The notes under the pieces: generated by a model
Told to the model about the DNA's origin: nothing
The model's input: only the letters and a program-made list of their open reading frames with translations
Database searches by the model: none
Program-made: the position numbers and the translations under genes
Origin: Spongospora subterranea f. sp. subterranea
Taxonomy: Eukaryota; Endomyxa: Phytomyxea; Phytomyxea; Plasmodiophorida
Direction of reading: 5' to 3'
Length of the DNA stretch: 64,000 nt
Assembly (NCBI GenBank): GCA_049724395.1
Contig: JAUGWO010000002.1
Span: 1-64,000 of the forward strand
Shown here: positions 1 through 13,027 of the stretch, in pieces
Layout of the letters: every line of letters begins with the position of its first letter
Numbering within the stretch: position 1 is the first letter of the stretch

Positions 1-690
1 CTGACGCCATGTTTGACGATTACGATTTTTCCATGTGGTATTTGTGCCACCCGCCATCAATAGTCAACTGGCAGGATGGCGCCATGAAGCGGTGTCTTGT
101 TTGATATAATAATGTCTTCCGGAAAATGTCGTACTCACCGAATGCAAGGACCCTAGGCTTGTCCACTATTCCACTCTTGGACAGAATGGTGATATCGTGA
201 CGCCTGCCTTCAATGAGTCAAAATTACTGCCAAACAGGCCATCAGGAGTTGTTATTCTTTGGTAGTTCAAACAATGTTTGCCAGGATGCCCATTGTAGAA
301 TGAACGTTGCAGATTCCCGTGTAGAATTTGACCACAACATCTAGGACCGGTCCTGCAGATGTATTGACGAGTTCCATCAATGAACGTCCAGATCACACTT
401 TAGTGTTGCTCAGGGCGGCATAGAAGGCGGATGTGTATTGCGACAGACGCTTTTCTATCAACACGGTCATTGAAAATATATGATATCATTGTGCTGGACC
501 CAGATTAAATATACGGTATGAGCTATTATTCTCGAGATCGACGCGATAGACCTGCCAAGTTCTGCCATTGGAAGCCAGTCGTAAAGGGTCAGCCAAACGG
601 CGACACACCAGGGCTAATGCGTCAACACGTTCAATTCTGTCTCCACTTTTGGTGACAATGTATTCCGGTTGTCGGAATCCACCTCACAGC
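1..690 (-). mobile_element. PIF/Harbinger-type (DDE_4) transposase remnant, cut by window edge
   Basis: Minus-strand reading of 396-166 gives a piece typical of the DDE superfamily nuclease of Harbinger elements (HARBI1-like): WTFIDGTRQYIC, then SFYNGHPGKHCLNYQ and TTPDGLF. These correspond to the conserved catalytic FIDGT segment and the YNGHKR...LK(Y)Q block. In another frame just downstream the sequence reads EGRRHDITILSKSG, the next conserved block. Further upstream (about 690-540, minus) come VDALALVCRRLADPLR and, in a shifted frame, MAELGRSIASISRI, the usual pre-catalytic helix region. At least two frame changes are needed and no intact open reading frame exists, so this is a decayed copy. 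The left end lies outside the window, and no terminal inverted repeat could be located. Family assignment rests on motif order only. Confidence 0.6.
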
Positions 691-1048
691 AGCGTCAATT
701 GGATTGACTAGCGAAATCGTAGCAAGGAAGTGTTATCGTCTAGACTCACATGGAATCTTTCCGTTGCCGGGATAGGAAGATTAAGGGGCGTTCTCAAACG
801 AAATAAGATGTTTGGAGATAACTACCCGCCATTATTTGCTCTCAAAACAGATTGAACCAAACATGGCAGGTCGGATGTCCCTCTCTTCTACGACATTGGC
901 TTCGATAAGCAGCCAAAACCGTGATGCAGCATGTTGTGGCAAAGTTGAATAGGATTGGGAGAGGATGATCGGGGTATCCTGAACTCTGCTGGTGTATGAC
1001 ACATAGAACCTTTCGTCTCATCCTTCACTCTGAACTCATCCTTGCCCG
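691..1048. other. Spacer, nothing recognised
   Basis: Between the transposase remnant and the first repeat-protein exon I see no coding signature or repeat. The short open frames here are in keeping with chance. Confidence 0.4.
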
Positions 1049-2215
1049 TTGTCGAACCGCGCTACCCTGTTGCGCCATCCCATTCCTCCAATGCGTGTCC
1101 TCAGCTTGTTGGGATTGCTGCTTGTGGCGGCCAGACCGACTCGATCTGTGGCAACCGAACCTGGTCATGGTTGGGACGAACAGCTTGGCTCAGGTCAGGC
1201 CAATGCCGCCCCAACAATCGCCTCCTCGACTTTCTCGGTATGGATGGCGGAATGTCGCTTAAAAAAATTGGCAAAAATTCTGAGAGCATTGGTTCTTGCA
1301 GGACACCATTTCGCCGTCGCAGGAATTGGCAATGCTCCATGACAAGACCCAAGGTTTACACTATTGAGTATTCGAATATGCGACATTGGAGTCAAATTTG
1401 CTGCCAGGCACCTCCTCGTTGGCGTTTGATTTTGGCAATATCAATCGTGTCGACCAGCTTGGTGAAAGTTCTTCAATAAATGTAGTCGTTCAGTTCATCT
1501 CAAATGGAGATTCGGCTTGTTGAGTGTTTTTTTTAGGAATGGCACTCGAGCCCGGGTTCGAAAATTGACGCGTCCCATATCAGAATCGATTTTAAACAGT
1601 TGCGCCAAAAGGGGGAAACCCTCGATTGCCTTATCGATCTAAATCGAATTCCTATTGATTCGGAAATGTTTCCGTCAAAAGACTTTCTCGAGAATCTCGT
1701 GCCCGATAACACAAACGCCCACCAATTTGGTGACAGTTCTTCGATGAATGTAGTCGTTCAATTCATCTTCATATAGGGATTCGGCTTGTTAAGTGTTTTA
1801 TTAGGAATGGCACTCGAGCCCCCATATCAGTATCGGTTCTCAACCGTTGAACAAAGAGCGCGAGAACCTCGATTGCCTTATCGATCTAAATCGAATTCCT
1901 ATTGATTCGGAAATTTTGCCGTCACAAGACTTTCTCGATAATCTCGTGCCCGATAACACAAACGCTTACCAATTTGGTGACAGTTCTTCCAGAAACTTAG
2001 CCGTTCAGTCCATGTTCAAATTGTATTTGGGTTTGCTAAGTTCGTGTGAGGATTGGACCCCGAGCACGAGTTCAAACCGTGATGCATCCCGTATCAATAT
2101 TGATGAACAGTCAATAGAAAGCGTAGAGGGCAAAACTTTCGATTGCCGCATCGAAAATACGATTAATTCGAAAAACCAGCCTGTTGAGGTTCGCGTAAAA
2201 ATTTTGTGCCAGTAA
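1049..2215 (+). pseudogene. Possible secreted protein with tandem repeat exons, partly decayed
   Basis: An ATG at 1091 opens a good signal-peptide-like start (MRVLSLLGLLLVAARPTRS) and reads to about 1237, where a GT occurs. The next likely exon starts after an AG near 1300. Downstream, a unit of about 268 bp recurs: the 19-base block AGGAATGGCACTCGAGCCC occurs at 1535 and again at 1803, and three units end in a common motif (QLGESSSINVVVQF near 1455-1500, QFGDSSSMNVVVQF near 1725-1770, QFGDSSSRNLAVQ near 1965-2005). Units two and three share NLDCLIDLNRIPIDSE. The middle unit carries one extra base relative to the first and runs into a stop. Each block is preceded by a short GT...TTTTAG string. 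The product is not recognised. It may be a living multi-exon gene or a decaying tandem duplication. Confidence 0.35.
1477..2050 (+). repeat. Direct repeat, about 268-bp period, about two copies plus a partial
   Basis: Long stretches are nearly identical between the two copies, including CTCGATTGCCTTATCGATCT (1621-1640 and 1868-1887) and CTCGTGCCCGATAACACAAA. The partial first copy at 1440-1520 shares only the unit end. The duplication spans predicted exons, so it looks like expansion of a repeat-domain gene. Confidence 0.7.
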
Positions 2216-2290
2216 GTGATTGCCGAGAATCGTGATTACCAATATCTGCTGATGGCGTAATAGAATGAATTCCCGCAACAAACTCACAAA

Positions 2291-3650
2291 ATGGTCCAGT
2301 TTCGTACTGCCAAGTCCTTGTTGGGATTGAGAATGCTCTGTCAACGCCTGAACTGGGATTTGGATGAGGTCAAAGACTATGATAGCCTCTGTGTGTTTTT
2401 GGTCAGAACTCAGGTTCCGCGCTCTGTCTGGGATTTGCTGATCACAAACGGTATCGTCTGCTTAGGGAAAGTCGGCGAATCCAAAACAGGTCGAGTTTCA
2501 CAACAGTGTCGCCATGACGGAACACATGATGGAACAACTGTTGCGCGGAAAGTCGGGGCGGGATAACGTTGAGGTCGGGCAAAACAACATCGATATTCCT
2601 GATCCTGGGCTACTTACCAAGGCAACCAACACCCTGCAAAAACTGATCCAAATTTCGAATTTTGTTTTGAAACTGGTCTCTTTCAGAAAATCGCGCAGCA
2701 GGTTTAGTCATAAGTTGATTAAATATCTCAAGAACACCTGTATCCCCCGTCCTTCAATGTCTTGTGATATGTTGTGGCAAAGACATGGACCTGTTCCAGA
2801 AACGTTGGGGAACGCATTTCAAGCACCGTGATTTTGGAGTGAACTGCTGCCCTGGTCGTGGATCAAATCATCCCACCTGCGGTTTCCAGATGACGAAAAT
2901 CGTCAGAAACCCTGACAACAGGTATACATTCGCTTTTTTTAGAAACACTGATGAACATTTGTGATTTCAGAGACACAGATTCCAGTTTATTGAATCTCAA
3001 AGCTCTTAATCATGCTGTTTCAACGTCAAAAACTGCAGAAGAAAAACTCAAACTGTGCTGTGAATTCAACGAGATATACCGATTAAGTGGCGCCGTGGCT
3101 CGAAAGCTTCTCCGATCATATTATAGCCGGTCTGCGAAACCCATCTGGGGGTGCTTTGTTCATCACTGTGGCCAAAATATAAATGAGTGGATTCGAAAAT
3201 GGGGACCTCGATTCTCACATGGGCAATTCGGCAGGAGGAAATGTCAGGGCTTAAAGTTCCATGATCGCGGGCGGGACGAGCGGCCATTTGATATTCCCGT
3301 CAAGACGTAGTCTTCGCCGTAAATCAACCCGAGACCTCCTTCCAGCGGTTTCCGGAATGCTCAAAAAGTATGATCAGTTCGTGATTGCGAAGACACCAAC
3401 AATGAGATCGCCTCATCCGGCTTTAACCAATTTGATCAGACGATGCCTTCGTCCTGTCAACCATTGTTTACATCGTCATTGCGCTGGAAGTGTTGAGAAA
3501 TTTGTTCGGAGATGGGGAGAATCAGTATCCTACACCAAGTTCAGTCGCGATTGCTGTCCTGGAACAGGCACAGAGGAATCTGATATCTGCCAATATAATT
3601 CTCGGTCATCCCAAGGTTAGATAAGGGTTGACCCTCCAATGACTCAACAT
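2291..3650 (+). pseudogene. Tandem cysteine-rich WG...CCPG repeat units, unknown family
   Basis: Three related units of about 100-110 residues follow one another on the plus strand. Their ends align as LFQKRWGTHFKHRDFGVNCC (about 2788-2850), INEWIRKWGPRFSHGQFGRR (about 3180-3240) and VEKFVRRWGESVSYTKFSRD followed by CCPGTG (about 3490-3570). Before this each has a helix-like stretch with a basic LI(K/R)xxL or ARKLLRSY element and a C-x-H-C pair in units two and three. The first unit needs one frame change between 2514-2790 and 2764-2964. Unit boundaries coincide with possible introns (for example GT at 2922 to TTTTTTTAG at 2941). With the signal-peptide exon at 1091 this could form one secreted protein. 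I do not recognise the family. The upstream piece 2291-2520 may also belong to it. Confidence 0.35.
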
Positions 3651-5272
3651 ACAAGGTAGATGACGTAAAATGAACCTGATGGTCTTGGAGGTAGTTTTTT
3701 CCGTATAATTCCGTTGGATTCTGGGCCAATCACCACCGCCATCCGCTATTGACTATCTAGGTAGGCAACTCACGATCGATTGATGTCGATTGATTTTGTT
3801 GTTGAGTCTGATGAGTGGTTGGAGTCGGCTACCATTAGATATTGTGGCAGTGGTAGGATGACAATAGGTTCCACCCCGAATATAGCACAACCGACTCGTC
3901 TTCTGGTTGAAGAGGGCGACCAACGCAGGCAAAGCGATCATACACAGATAGTGCATACGGAAATTGCAATTACAATATGAATCCGGTCACCGTGCTGCCA
4001 TCGGTAAAACCTTTGTCGGTGCACCATGCTTGATATTCGGCATTCCGACTTGCATAAGCCTTGGTTGTATGTTTTTGGGCGAATCTCCAGACTACGTTGA
4101 TGCGTCCGAAGGATCGATTTTGTGCACCTCTATATTGAGTACTGAAGTAGATGGCGACGATGCGGTTGTAGTGCAATGATGGCATCGGATGGCATCGCCA
4201 TGCTAAGATTCATCTCTCAATGAACAGAGAATCTAGATGTAGACGACCAGAGATAAGTACAGTAGCGATGGGCAGGCAAACTCACTGAGGACCTTGAAAT
4301 AATTACTGTTATTAGTTTATATGTTAATTGCATTGTAAATCACTCAACACTGAATGAACCATACTGGAACAGATATGCTCATATCATGTGGTAATTCCAA
4401 GGGGAAAAATCTGGGCGGATTGATCTTGAAATTTTTTGAACCCTGAACCTTTTTGAATCCTGAACCTTCTTGAACGCTGAACTTTTTTTAACCCGCACTG
4501 GCACACAGTCATCCATGGATATGACGAATGTAAATGTTATCCTGTTTTGATAGGTGTCATGGTGATTTGACAGATGTCGTTCAACTGAACCAAGAACGGT
4601 ATGATGATGGTTATGCCGGGATTGGAGCTCATCGAAGGGCGAGTGGTGGGCCGATCTGGAGGCTCTTGGAACTATTTTCTCTGGTCGACGCGCCGAACAA
4701 AGCGACGGATGGAGCGTAGTCAATGGACTTTAATGCACATGAACATAGGTTTTGCTGAAAGCGTTATGAAACTCCATGAGGGCATGATGATGACAGCCAG
4801 CAAAACAATATTTTTCAGTGGTTTAGTCTATGAAAACAACCATCTGCCAACAATTATTGAAACTTCAACTCCAACAAGGAAACAACAACATACTGCAACG
4901 CTGAGGATTCCATTCAGAGTAATAGATAATGAGAAACCCCAAATCACGCTCATGGAGCGAATCGCAGCCATGAACCGTGAACAATTGACTTTGAACAAAC
5001 ATTCCGAATGCCGCTAAAGGGCCAATTTATCCCAGAGATATTCGCAGCAACGCATGTCCATTCTGGAATGAAGAGCCCCCAGGCTAGTTCCCACAATGAC
5101 TACGGTAGCGCCAGAATGGATGGAAGAAACTGTCGGTCGGCGATAGCAAGACATCGGTCACTTACAAGTGTGTACACAAGTGTTAGTGTGCTGTTGTAGT
5201 GTACTTACTGTACACGTGAGGACCGTAGACTCGGTCACCACACCAAATCCAAAGCCACATTGTTTTCTAAAC
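3651..5272. other. Spacer with weak open frames
   Basis: No recognisable gene. Open frames at 3780-4179 (plus), 4185-3753 (minus, including a hydrophobic start MHYLCMIALPALVALFNQK) and 4601-5017 (plus, 138 codons) have no family signature, and I could not join them into a convincing product. The last few hundred bases should contain the promoter of the SAPS gene that starts at 5273. Confidence 0.4.
4435..4489. repeat. Three imperfect 18-bp tandem units
   Basis: The core TTGAAnCCTGAACCTT is repeated three times with small changes. Function unknown. Confidence 0.6.
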
Positions 5273-7826
5273 ATGGACCTTCAGGGGTCGTTTTGGACGT
5301 CTGGCCTGTCCGAAGTGGCAACCGCGTCGCCGTCAATGATAAAACAGATGCTGGAAGATCAGGAGACGTGTAGTCTCAAGTTATTGCTTCTAGATAATGA
5401 TATATTACAAGAAGTAAAGGCCAAGGATCGCGCCCTGATCGATTTGTAAGCCTTCATGCGATAATACTCACTTCCATGCCGTTTTGGTGGGGTGATATAT
5501 TGTTTTCTGCGTGTTCACTCATTGAATTCAATTTAATTGTTAACGATGGGCTTTTTGCTCTTCCATATAGCATCTGCAGGCCTGATATTATCGTAGAGCT
5601 AATCATGTTGATCGTTAGTGGGTCAACCGATCCGCTGTCCTCGGATTCACGGTATCGTCGTTAGCAGCTCCGATGCGAAAAGTCTGAAATTTATCATCCC
5701 TAACTTAGATTTGCTCATGTTGCGTCGGAAACCATCGCGTGCGATGTTAGACATATCATCGATGCAATAATGGAGTCAGATGCTGCAATGGAGCTTTTAT
5801 TTAGTGTCGTGTGTGAAGAATCTGAGGGTTCATCGATGTTGCCCCCTATTGTAAAAGCTATTGACACCCGTGTTTGCAAAGAAATTTATCAACGTCTGCT
5901 GCAGATAGACGCTCGCAGGGCAGGAGAGTTTCGTAAAGTTCTGGCTGTTTTAATTCGAACAAAATATGATGAAATGGCAGAGTACATTGTTGCGCATCCC
6001 AATGTACCACACCGCTTCATTAATACTCTATCACTAAGCTTTTTTTACGCTTAGATTATTCCAGCGCTCATCCGCCATATCGCCAATACCGCAATCCTCG
6101 AAGTTATTGTGAGTGCAAAATGGACTTGAATTAACCGTTATGCTGATCGGTTCAGATAATGCTTGGTTGGGACGATGGAAATCTTGAAAATTCGAATAAT
6201 CGCAGGGTTTGTGTGCTTTATGCAATTACGACCTTGTTGATTATGCTGATTTATTCGTTTTAGTGGCTTTTTGACCTCAAGTTCGTCCCAAGCCTAGTCA
6301 AGGCATTGCATTCAGATCTTCCCGAACTCGTTCACATCAATGCTGGTCATGGACTGATTGATATGATTCTCAAGTGTCCTCCTACAGCTTCTTCTTTGCT
6401 AGGTTATTGCTTGTCCTGCGCTTTCCAATATGGTTATCAATCGATTTACAGTCAACCATCTTACCAGCCCCCAGGTTTTTTCCACGTTGATCGCCAATGT
6501 AATATCCGGATCGGCATCCTCATATGAAAACGGGCTTGGCGTACTATCAGTTGTAGTTCAAAGATATGCTTTCATAAGTCAAGGTACAGGAATTGTTGGA
6601 ATATCTGCACCTGTCATATAACGGAGATTAGATGTGGAAGCTGGAATGGATTCGTTTTTTGATGATGTTCCCTTTCCTGTTCAGAATATTTTGAACAGCC
6701 TTGAGAAAATTTTGGGATTTGTCAAAGATTTACCACTTCCTGATCCCATGCCTTCTCCAATGGGAGTGCCACTACAGCCTTTGGGTAAAGCGATTTTCCT
6801 ATGCGCCACTTGCGAGTTTAAAAGAAAATTTAAGGGACACCCCGTTTGAAAGCCGCTGAGTTAGTTCTAGCATTGCTTCGTACAGGACATCATAGTGTTC
6901 AAGCGAAGCTTGTCGAAGTTAATGCTATTCCACTGATTTTATCTTATTTTTTCGATTTCAAATGGAACTCGATTTTGCACTTCATCACCGAGAATGTTGC
7001 CGCTAATATTTTGGCCCCGCCTGGTAATGTTGCTCTACAGAAAGAGGTTTGTTATTTGATGGTCCTCATAAACTCGCTTAGCAATAACATTGCATTGCAG
7101 TTTCTTTTAAATGGGAAATTCGCAGCAAAGGCTTTAGATTTATATCAGCAGCACCAACTCGAATGCAGAAAGCGACGCTTTTTTCAATTTGGGCAGATGG
7201 GTTATATCATTCGAATTTGTAACCTCATCGTTGAGCTGGCCGAAAATCAACATGAAGTCAATGAATGGGTTCATCCAGGTTTCGTTTCGCCTTCAACCCC
7301 AACTGTTTGGTTTTGATTTTTCGCACAGACCGAAATGCATGGTCAGCGTTCGTGGACAATGAATTGGCCAATGAAAACGCAAATCTGTCAATCCAACTTG
7401 GTGGATTTAAGCCTGTAGCAGAGAAGCAGGCCGGACAGCGTGGTCGTGGAGTTCCTTCAGCAGATGAATTCTCTCCGTAAGCAACTTGTTTTGTTTCAAC
7501 AGTTTGAAACCATTAAATATTCGGTCTTAGGCCAGCTGCAATAATATTCGGTGACGACACCGATGTTGATAGGTCGCAGGAAATTTTTGATATCATCAAC
7601 AGTTCAGCTTCCAATCCTTTTGATACCGAATTATGGCCTGTGGTTTCTTTCGATGGTAATTATATATGAGCATCTCGTCCCTGTTTATTGATTATTTTGT
7701 TCTATAGATCAAGGATTTGATGTTCTGGATGGTGATGACGTCTTTGGTCCAATCACTGCCTTTTCAAGTGAAGAGAGTATCGTAGTTGACCCTAGGACGC
7801 ATTGGTCTGTCAACGATAGTTTATAA
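5273..7826 (+). CDS. SAPS-domain protein, PP6 phosphatase regulatory subunit
   Basis: Regulatory subunit that in other eukaryotes binds the catalytic phosphatase PP6 (Sit4 in yeast) through the SAPS helical domain. Visible hallmarks are FWTSGLSE and MIKQMLEDQETCSLKLLLLD then DILQEVKAKDRALID at the N-terminus, CRPDIIVELI, FAHVASETIACDV, MELLFSVV, IIPALIRHIA, and later LLRTGHHSVQAKLVEV and GYIIRICNLIVE. About ten short introns are inferred. Examples are 5446-5570, 5652-5708 (ending CTAACTTAG), 6003-6053 and 6584-6631, each restoring the family reading frame. The tail is acidic (DDVFGPITAFSSEES), as is usual for the family. The start at 5273 is the first Met before the conserved block. The gene is intact and clean in frame. 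It ends about 310 bp from the convergent E2 gene. Confidence 0.85.
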
Positions 7827-8137
7827 TATTATTTTTGCTTATCTATGCCGTGGAAATGATGTCTTTTTTGATTGTGAATCGCTACGTACTGTTTTAAACG
7901 TGATCTGCCATTAACGTTCCCGTAGCCGTCTGAAGTACATGTAATAAGAACAGATTATCCTCAAAGTTGCAAAAGAGTTGACTAGACGGCAAGGATTGTT
8001 TCATGAAAAGTTAGTGTCATTCGGAAAACTTGGGGTTTTAGAAGTATTTCTAAGCATCTCATTAATGTTTACGAAACAATTGCATCAAAGAACCTTTTCG
8101 TATATTGTCAATGACTTGAGTTTTGCTACACGACAAT
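7827..8137. other. Convergent intergenic region
   Basis: Spacer between the 3' ends of the SAPS gene and the E2 gene. It is AT-rich and should hold both polyadenylation regions. Nothing else seen. Confidence 0.5.
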
Positions 8138-9621
<1,484 letters not shown>

Positions 9622-11287
9622 ATGGGCCAATCTGTATCGTCGAGCGCGCATCCACCATGGATACCGGGCCCAGGTCTCCGATACCCAAAAGAAGTCGAGG
9701 ACAAGATCGTTAATCTCTCCCAGGTGATGACCTGTAAACTGTGATTGAAACAATTCATTGTTGAGGAATCGATCAGCACGTAGAGCTTTCTGATTATTGA
9801 CTCATATCTGATTTAGTCAGAAACGGTGTTTTTATCACCTCCTGAAGAGGTTGTGCACCAAGTTTTCGTGCTTGAGGATTATTACGAAGTGATTGAAGCG
9901 GCGCTACAACATGATGACAGACTATTGAAACAATTAGAGAATTTGGTACCATCCAAGGTGTCGGAAGACGATTTTTGGAAGAACTATTTTTCCCATGTTT
10001 CAAACCTCAGAAGGTCGGCTGAAGCAATAGATGTTCCAAATGCTGAACCTAAAATTCCGAGCACTACGATAAAATCTTTATCTCCCCCTACAACTCTTGT
10101 TCAGATAAATAATGCTTCTGAAAAAGACATTGACGCCGCTCTTGTGTCCTATGTAAAAACCGCTGTTACTTTGCCCCCGTTCGTTTTACCCACCAAGTAA
10201 ATTTGTAGTTCGAAATTTTCGTTATAATGAGAATTGTTTTTTTAGGCCAATTAATTGGGGAATTATCGGATCTCCAAGCTCTGAAATTCTTAAAGCTCTT
10301 TCAATCAAACAAATATGTAATATCAAAGCTAGTTTGGGGCCTTTGCCAGGCTATAAGGTCGCCAAATTATCATAATTCTGCCTGCACTGCATAAACCTCA
10401 TCAAGTATTAGGTGCGACAACACGCATCTGCAACTGACGTCGCTGTTGATGAAGCTGTTAATGGAGTTTACGTGGGATCATGTCAGTCCGACGAGGAATG
10501 TATTGAGCGCTGTAAGCTTGTTCTCAGAGCAGGCAAAATCTGTTTCGTACAGTCTTGCAGGCCATTGTTTCTCGCGTATGACTTGTTCAAATGCTCGCCT
10601 ATCTCTGCAATACCTCCTTTATGCTCTCAGATTTCCTGCAACGCTTTTGGTCCTCGTTGGTCTTTATGCTTACAGATGATCGAAAACGGTCATCTCGGAA
10701 CAATCGGTACTGTTCAGTATAGGTTATCACTAAGTCGACAAGCAACGACGGAATTGACTGGCAATTCCGTCAGTCCATTTGAATGCACAGGTTCTGTAAC
10801 TTTGTATATATTGGATTTGCTGTTCGGCACTTTACAAGGAGTGCATGGTATTGCGACCAGAACCGTTCAAGATGACAAACCACTGGCTTCACCTTTTGAA
10901 ACAGCAACCGCTTTCGTTTTCCGCACTGAATCAAATGCGGTCGGCAGTGCAGTGTTCAACTTTGCCTCGAAACATGCGGAAGACAAGTTAACAATTACAG
11001 GAACAAAAGGGTGTATGACAATTGCTGTCTTTGCAAACGAACCTCCTGCAATTGTGATAGATTCCAAGATCGCCGCCATTCCCAACATAGAATCTCTCAC
11101 CAGCAGCTCACCGAGCAATGAAGAATGCCTAATCAGAACTTTCATTGCTGAATCCGGGTCGGGGATCAAACGTTCTGTAGTGGACAGACAGCGACGTGTC
11201 GGAAAGCTCGTAGATATCATCCTGCGCGAGTTTTATGGCGATCGTCATGATTATTACTGGACACGGTCTGAAACATGGGGCCGCTAA
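9622..11287 (+). CDS. BSD domain fused to Gfo/Idh/MocA-like oxidoreductase domain
   Basis: Exon 1 (9622-9723) starts MGQSVSSS, a plausible N-myristoylation signal (Gly2, Ser6). Exon 2 (from 9817) carries a BSD domain: LEDYYEVIEAALQHDDRLLK then LVPSKVSEDDFWKNYFSHV, with the diagnostic FW pair. A phase-consistent intron near 10198 joins it to PINWGIIGSP, a Gfo/Idh-type nucleotide-binding start. VNGVYVGS, AGKICF, MIENGHLGTIGTVQYRLS and a dimerisation-type beta domain follow, ending at 11287. The middle (10540-10680) reads less well: LLVLVGLYAYR, expected in the family, lies in the next frame, so one or two base changes or an extra intron are needed there. The usual EKP catalytic motif is not visible, so the enzyme part may be inactive. 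Substrate unknown. Confidence 0.6.
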
Positions 11288-11375
11288 TTGTCTTAATCCC
11301 GTTTTTCCAAGTTGTGAGGCATGTAATTGAACAGATTGCTACGCATTCGCACAAAAAATAACACAAGAGAATATT

Positions 11376-12689
11376 TTACATTGACAATCTAATAGATGGT
11401 GGAAGTTGTAAATCTGTGAAAAATGAAATCATTGAGGCTGAGCCGGCACACGCCATTCGTAACCGAGCGTTTGTTGGGTTCGCTTTTAAACTATAGACGT
11501 ACTCGGCATCACAGTTGACACGCGACTGCATCAGGACTATCCAGTGCAGGCCTTCAACAAATCCCAATAACAGCATTAACCTTATGCGTGCCATCTTGGT
11601 TCCAAGAGGTGATTACTGGCTCATAGCCCGCCGAAATAAGAACATTTTCAATATTTGTGAGTGACAACACGGACGCCTTGCCCTGAAAAGTCTGAAACAG
11701 CGACTGCGATCCCAGATGATAAGTATAAATATTGCCAGAACCGGTCCCATACGACAACCAATCGCCACTACACGAAATCGATCCAACCCAATCTGATGTC
11801 TGCTAAGCGAAGCTTGACATCGTGCTAAACAAAACAAACCTTTCGTATCAGGGTTGGTGAATGTGGCCTGAGACTCAGATGTTCGGGTGTCCCACAATCG
11901 AGCTGTACCGTCTTCGGATCCCGTTATAATCGTATGGGATGATGATCCCATACATATACAATGCAGATAATCACTATGTCCTCGGAATGTGTTTACAACC
12001 TGATGAGAATCGGGGATCTGATTGTCTGCAGATTTTCATCTCATATAGCTTACCGTTGATGTGTTGAGGTCCCACTGATAGGCCACGTTTTGCCCAGAAG
12101 CCGAAAAAACTTGCCCTGATTCGGAACAATAAGCGAGACCATTGGTCTCGGCGACGGCTGCATATCCAGTTGAGCAGGTTCCTAATCTAGGATTCTGCAT
12201 GGTCGACATCGGTTCTTCAGCGGGCGAATTCACATTCCATAGTTTGATATTAAGGTCGCCACCGCTAAATGCATCATTGATTGAACACAATTGAATGTAG
12301 TATTGAGGGAGATGCAATACGTTATAATATAGTGGCCAGCAAATATGACAGAATAAAGTGGACCAGATTTGGTATCTGCTTGAAAGAGGGGCGACACACA
12401 GCATGGGCTGTCATGGAATCAGAATGTGAGAAAGAAGTTGACGCAGCGTGAAAACCTGAGTGGGTTGTCTTGGCGATCGGAAACCGACTAACAGATAAAG
12501 CTAAGTTGTGACGTTTCGCCAAGAAAAATAATGAATGAGATTGCCTACTGTAATATTATCTGTGTTCCAAACTGACAGCGTCGCCGTATTATCAACAGCA
12601 GCGAAAAGCGCCCCGTCTGATGAGAAGGCGCAATCAAAAACGGTAGCGCACGCGCTGGGCGCAACGGTTTTTGGTGAACTGTAGCCCAT
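11376..12689 (-). CDS. WD40-repeat protein, THOC6-like
   Basis: Beta-propeller protein on the minus strand in about six exons. The order of blades follows THO complex subunit 6: FDCAFSSDGALFAAVDNTAT then SVWNTDN; GGDLNIKLWNV; a linker (AYCSESGQVFSASGQNVAYQ); TIITGSEDGTARLWDTRTSE; DWLSYGTGSGNIYTYHLG; NVLISAGYEPVITSWNQDGT; and a C-terminal RMACAGSASMISFFTDL. The 55-nt intron after THK joins directly to SRVNCDAEYVYSL. THOC6 belongs to the THO/TREX complex, which couples transcription to mRNA export in the nucleus. The start at 12689 is the first Met before blade one. A generic WD40 protein cannot be excluded, because these repeats are weakly diagnostic. Confidence 0.6.
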
Positions 12690-13027
12690 CCTCGGTTTTT
12701 GACCGACGCCCGGCGGTCACGACCGGAAACTTGAAGGCTTTGGCCTGAACAGGCGTCAATACCGCAGGGACTTGGCAAGATGAGCGTCAATTTATACGGA
12801 CAGACGCGGAACGTATCCAGACAGCACTGTGGGATCTGAGGGTGCCGCACTGACCATGTGCCATCTCCGTGGGACAACCTTGGACAATTATCATCATCTT
12901 TGGAATTTAATCAACCGATTTTGATATCGAACTTTCAAGCCGCCGTGAGTATCAATACTGGCGGATCATTTGCCGATTCGAGGCGACAACCTTGACGTAT
13001 TCTGCAGCAGAAAGGGGCCCATTTCAT

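Noticed and set aside
1551-1565. GGGTTCGA-like string resembling a tRNA T-arm
   Set aside because: No acceptor stem or anticodon arm can be formed around it, and it lies inside the 268-bp repeat.
7042-7082. A 35-nt intron in the SAPS gene ending at CTTAG
   Set aside because: Its length breaks the frame. A 54-nt intron ending TTGCAG, or retention, keeps the frame.
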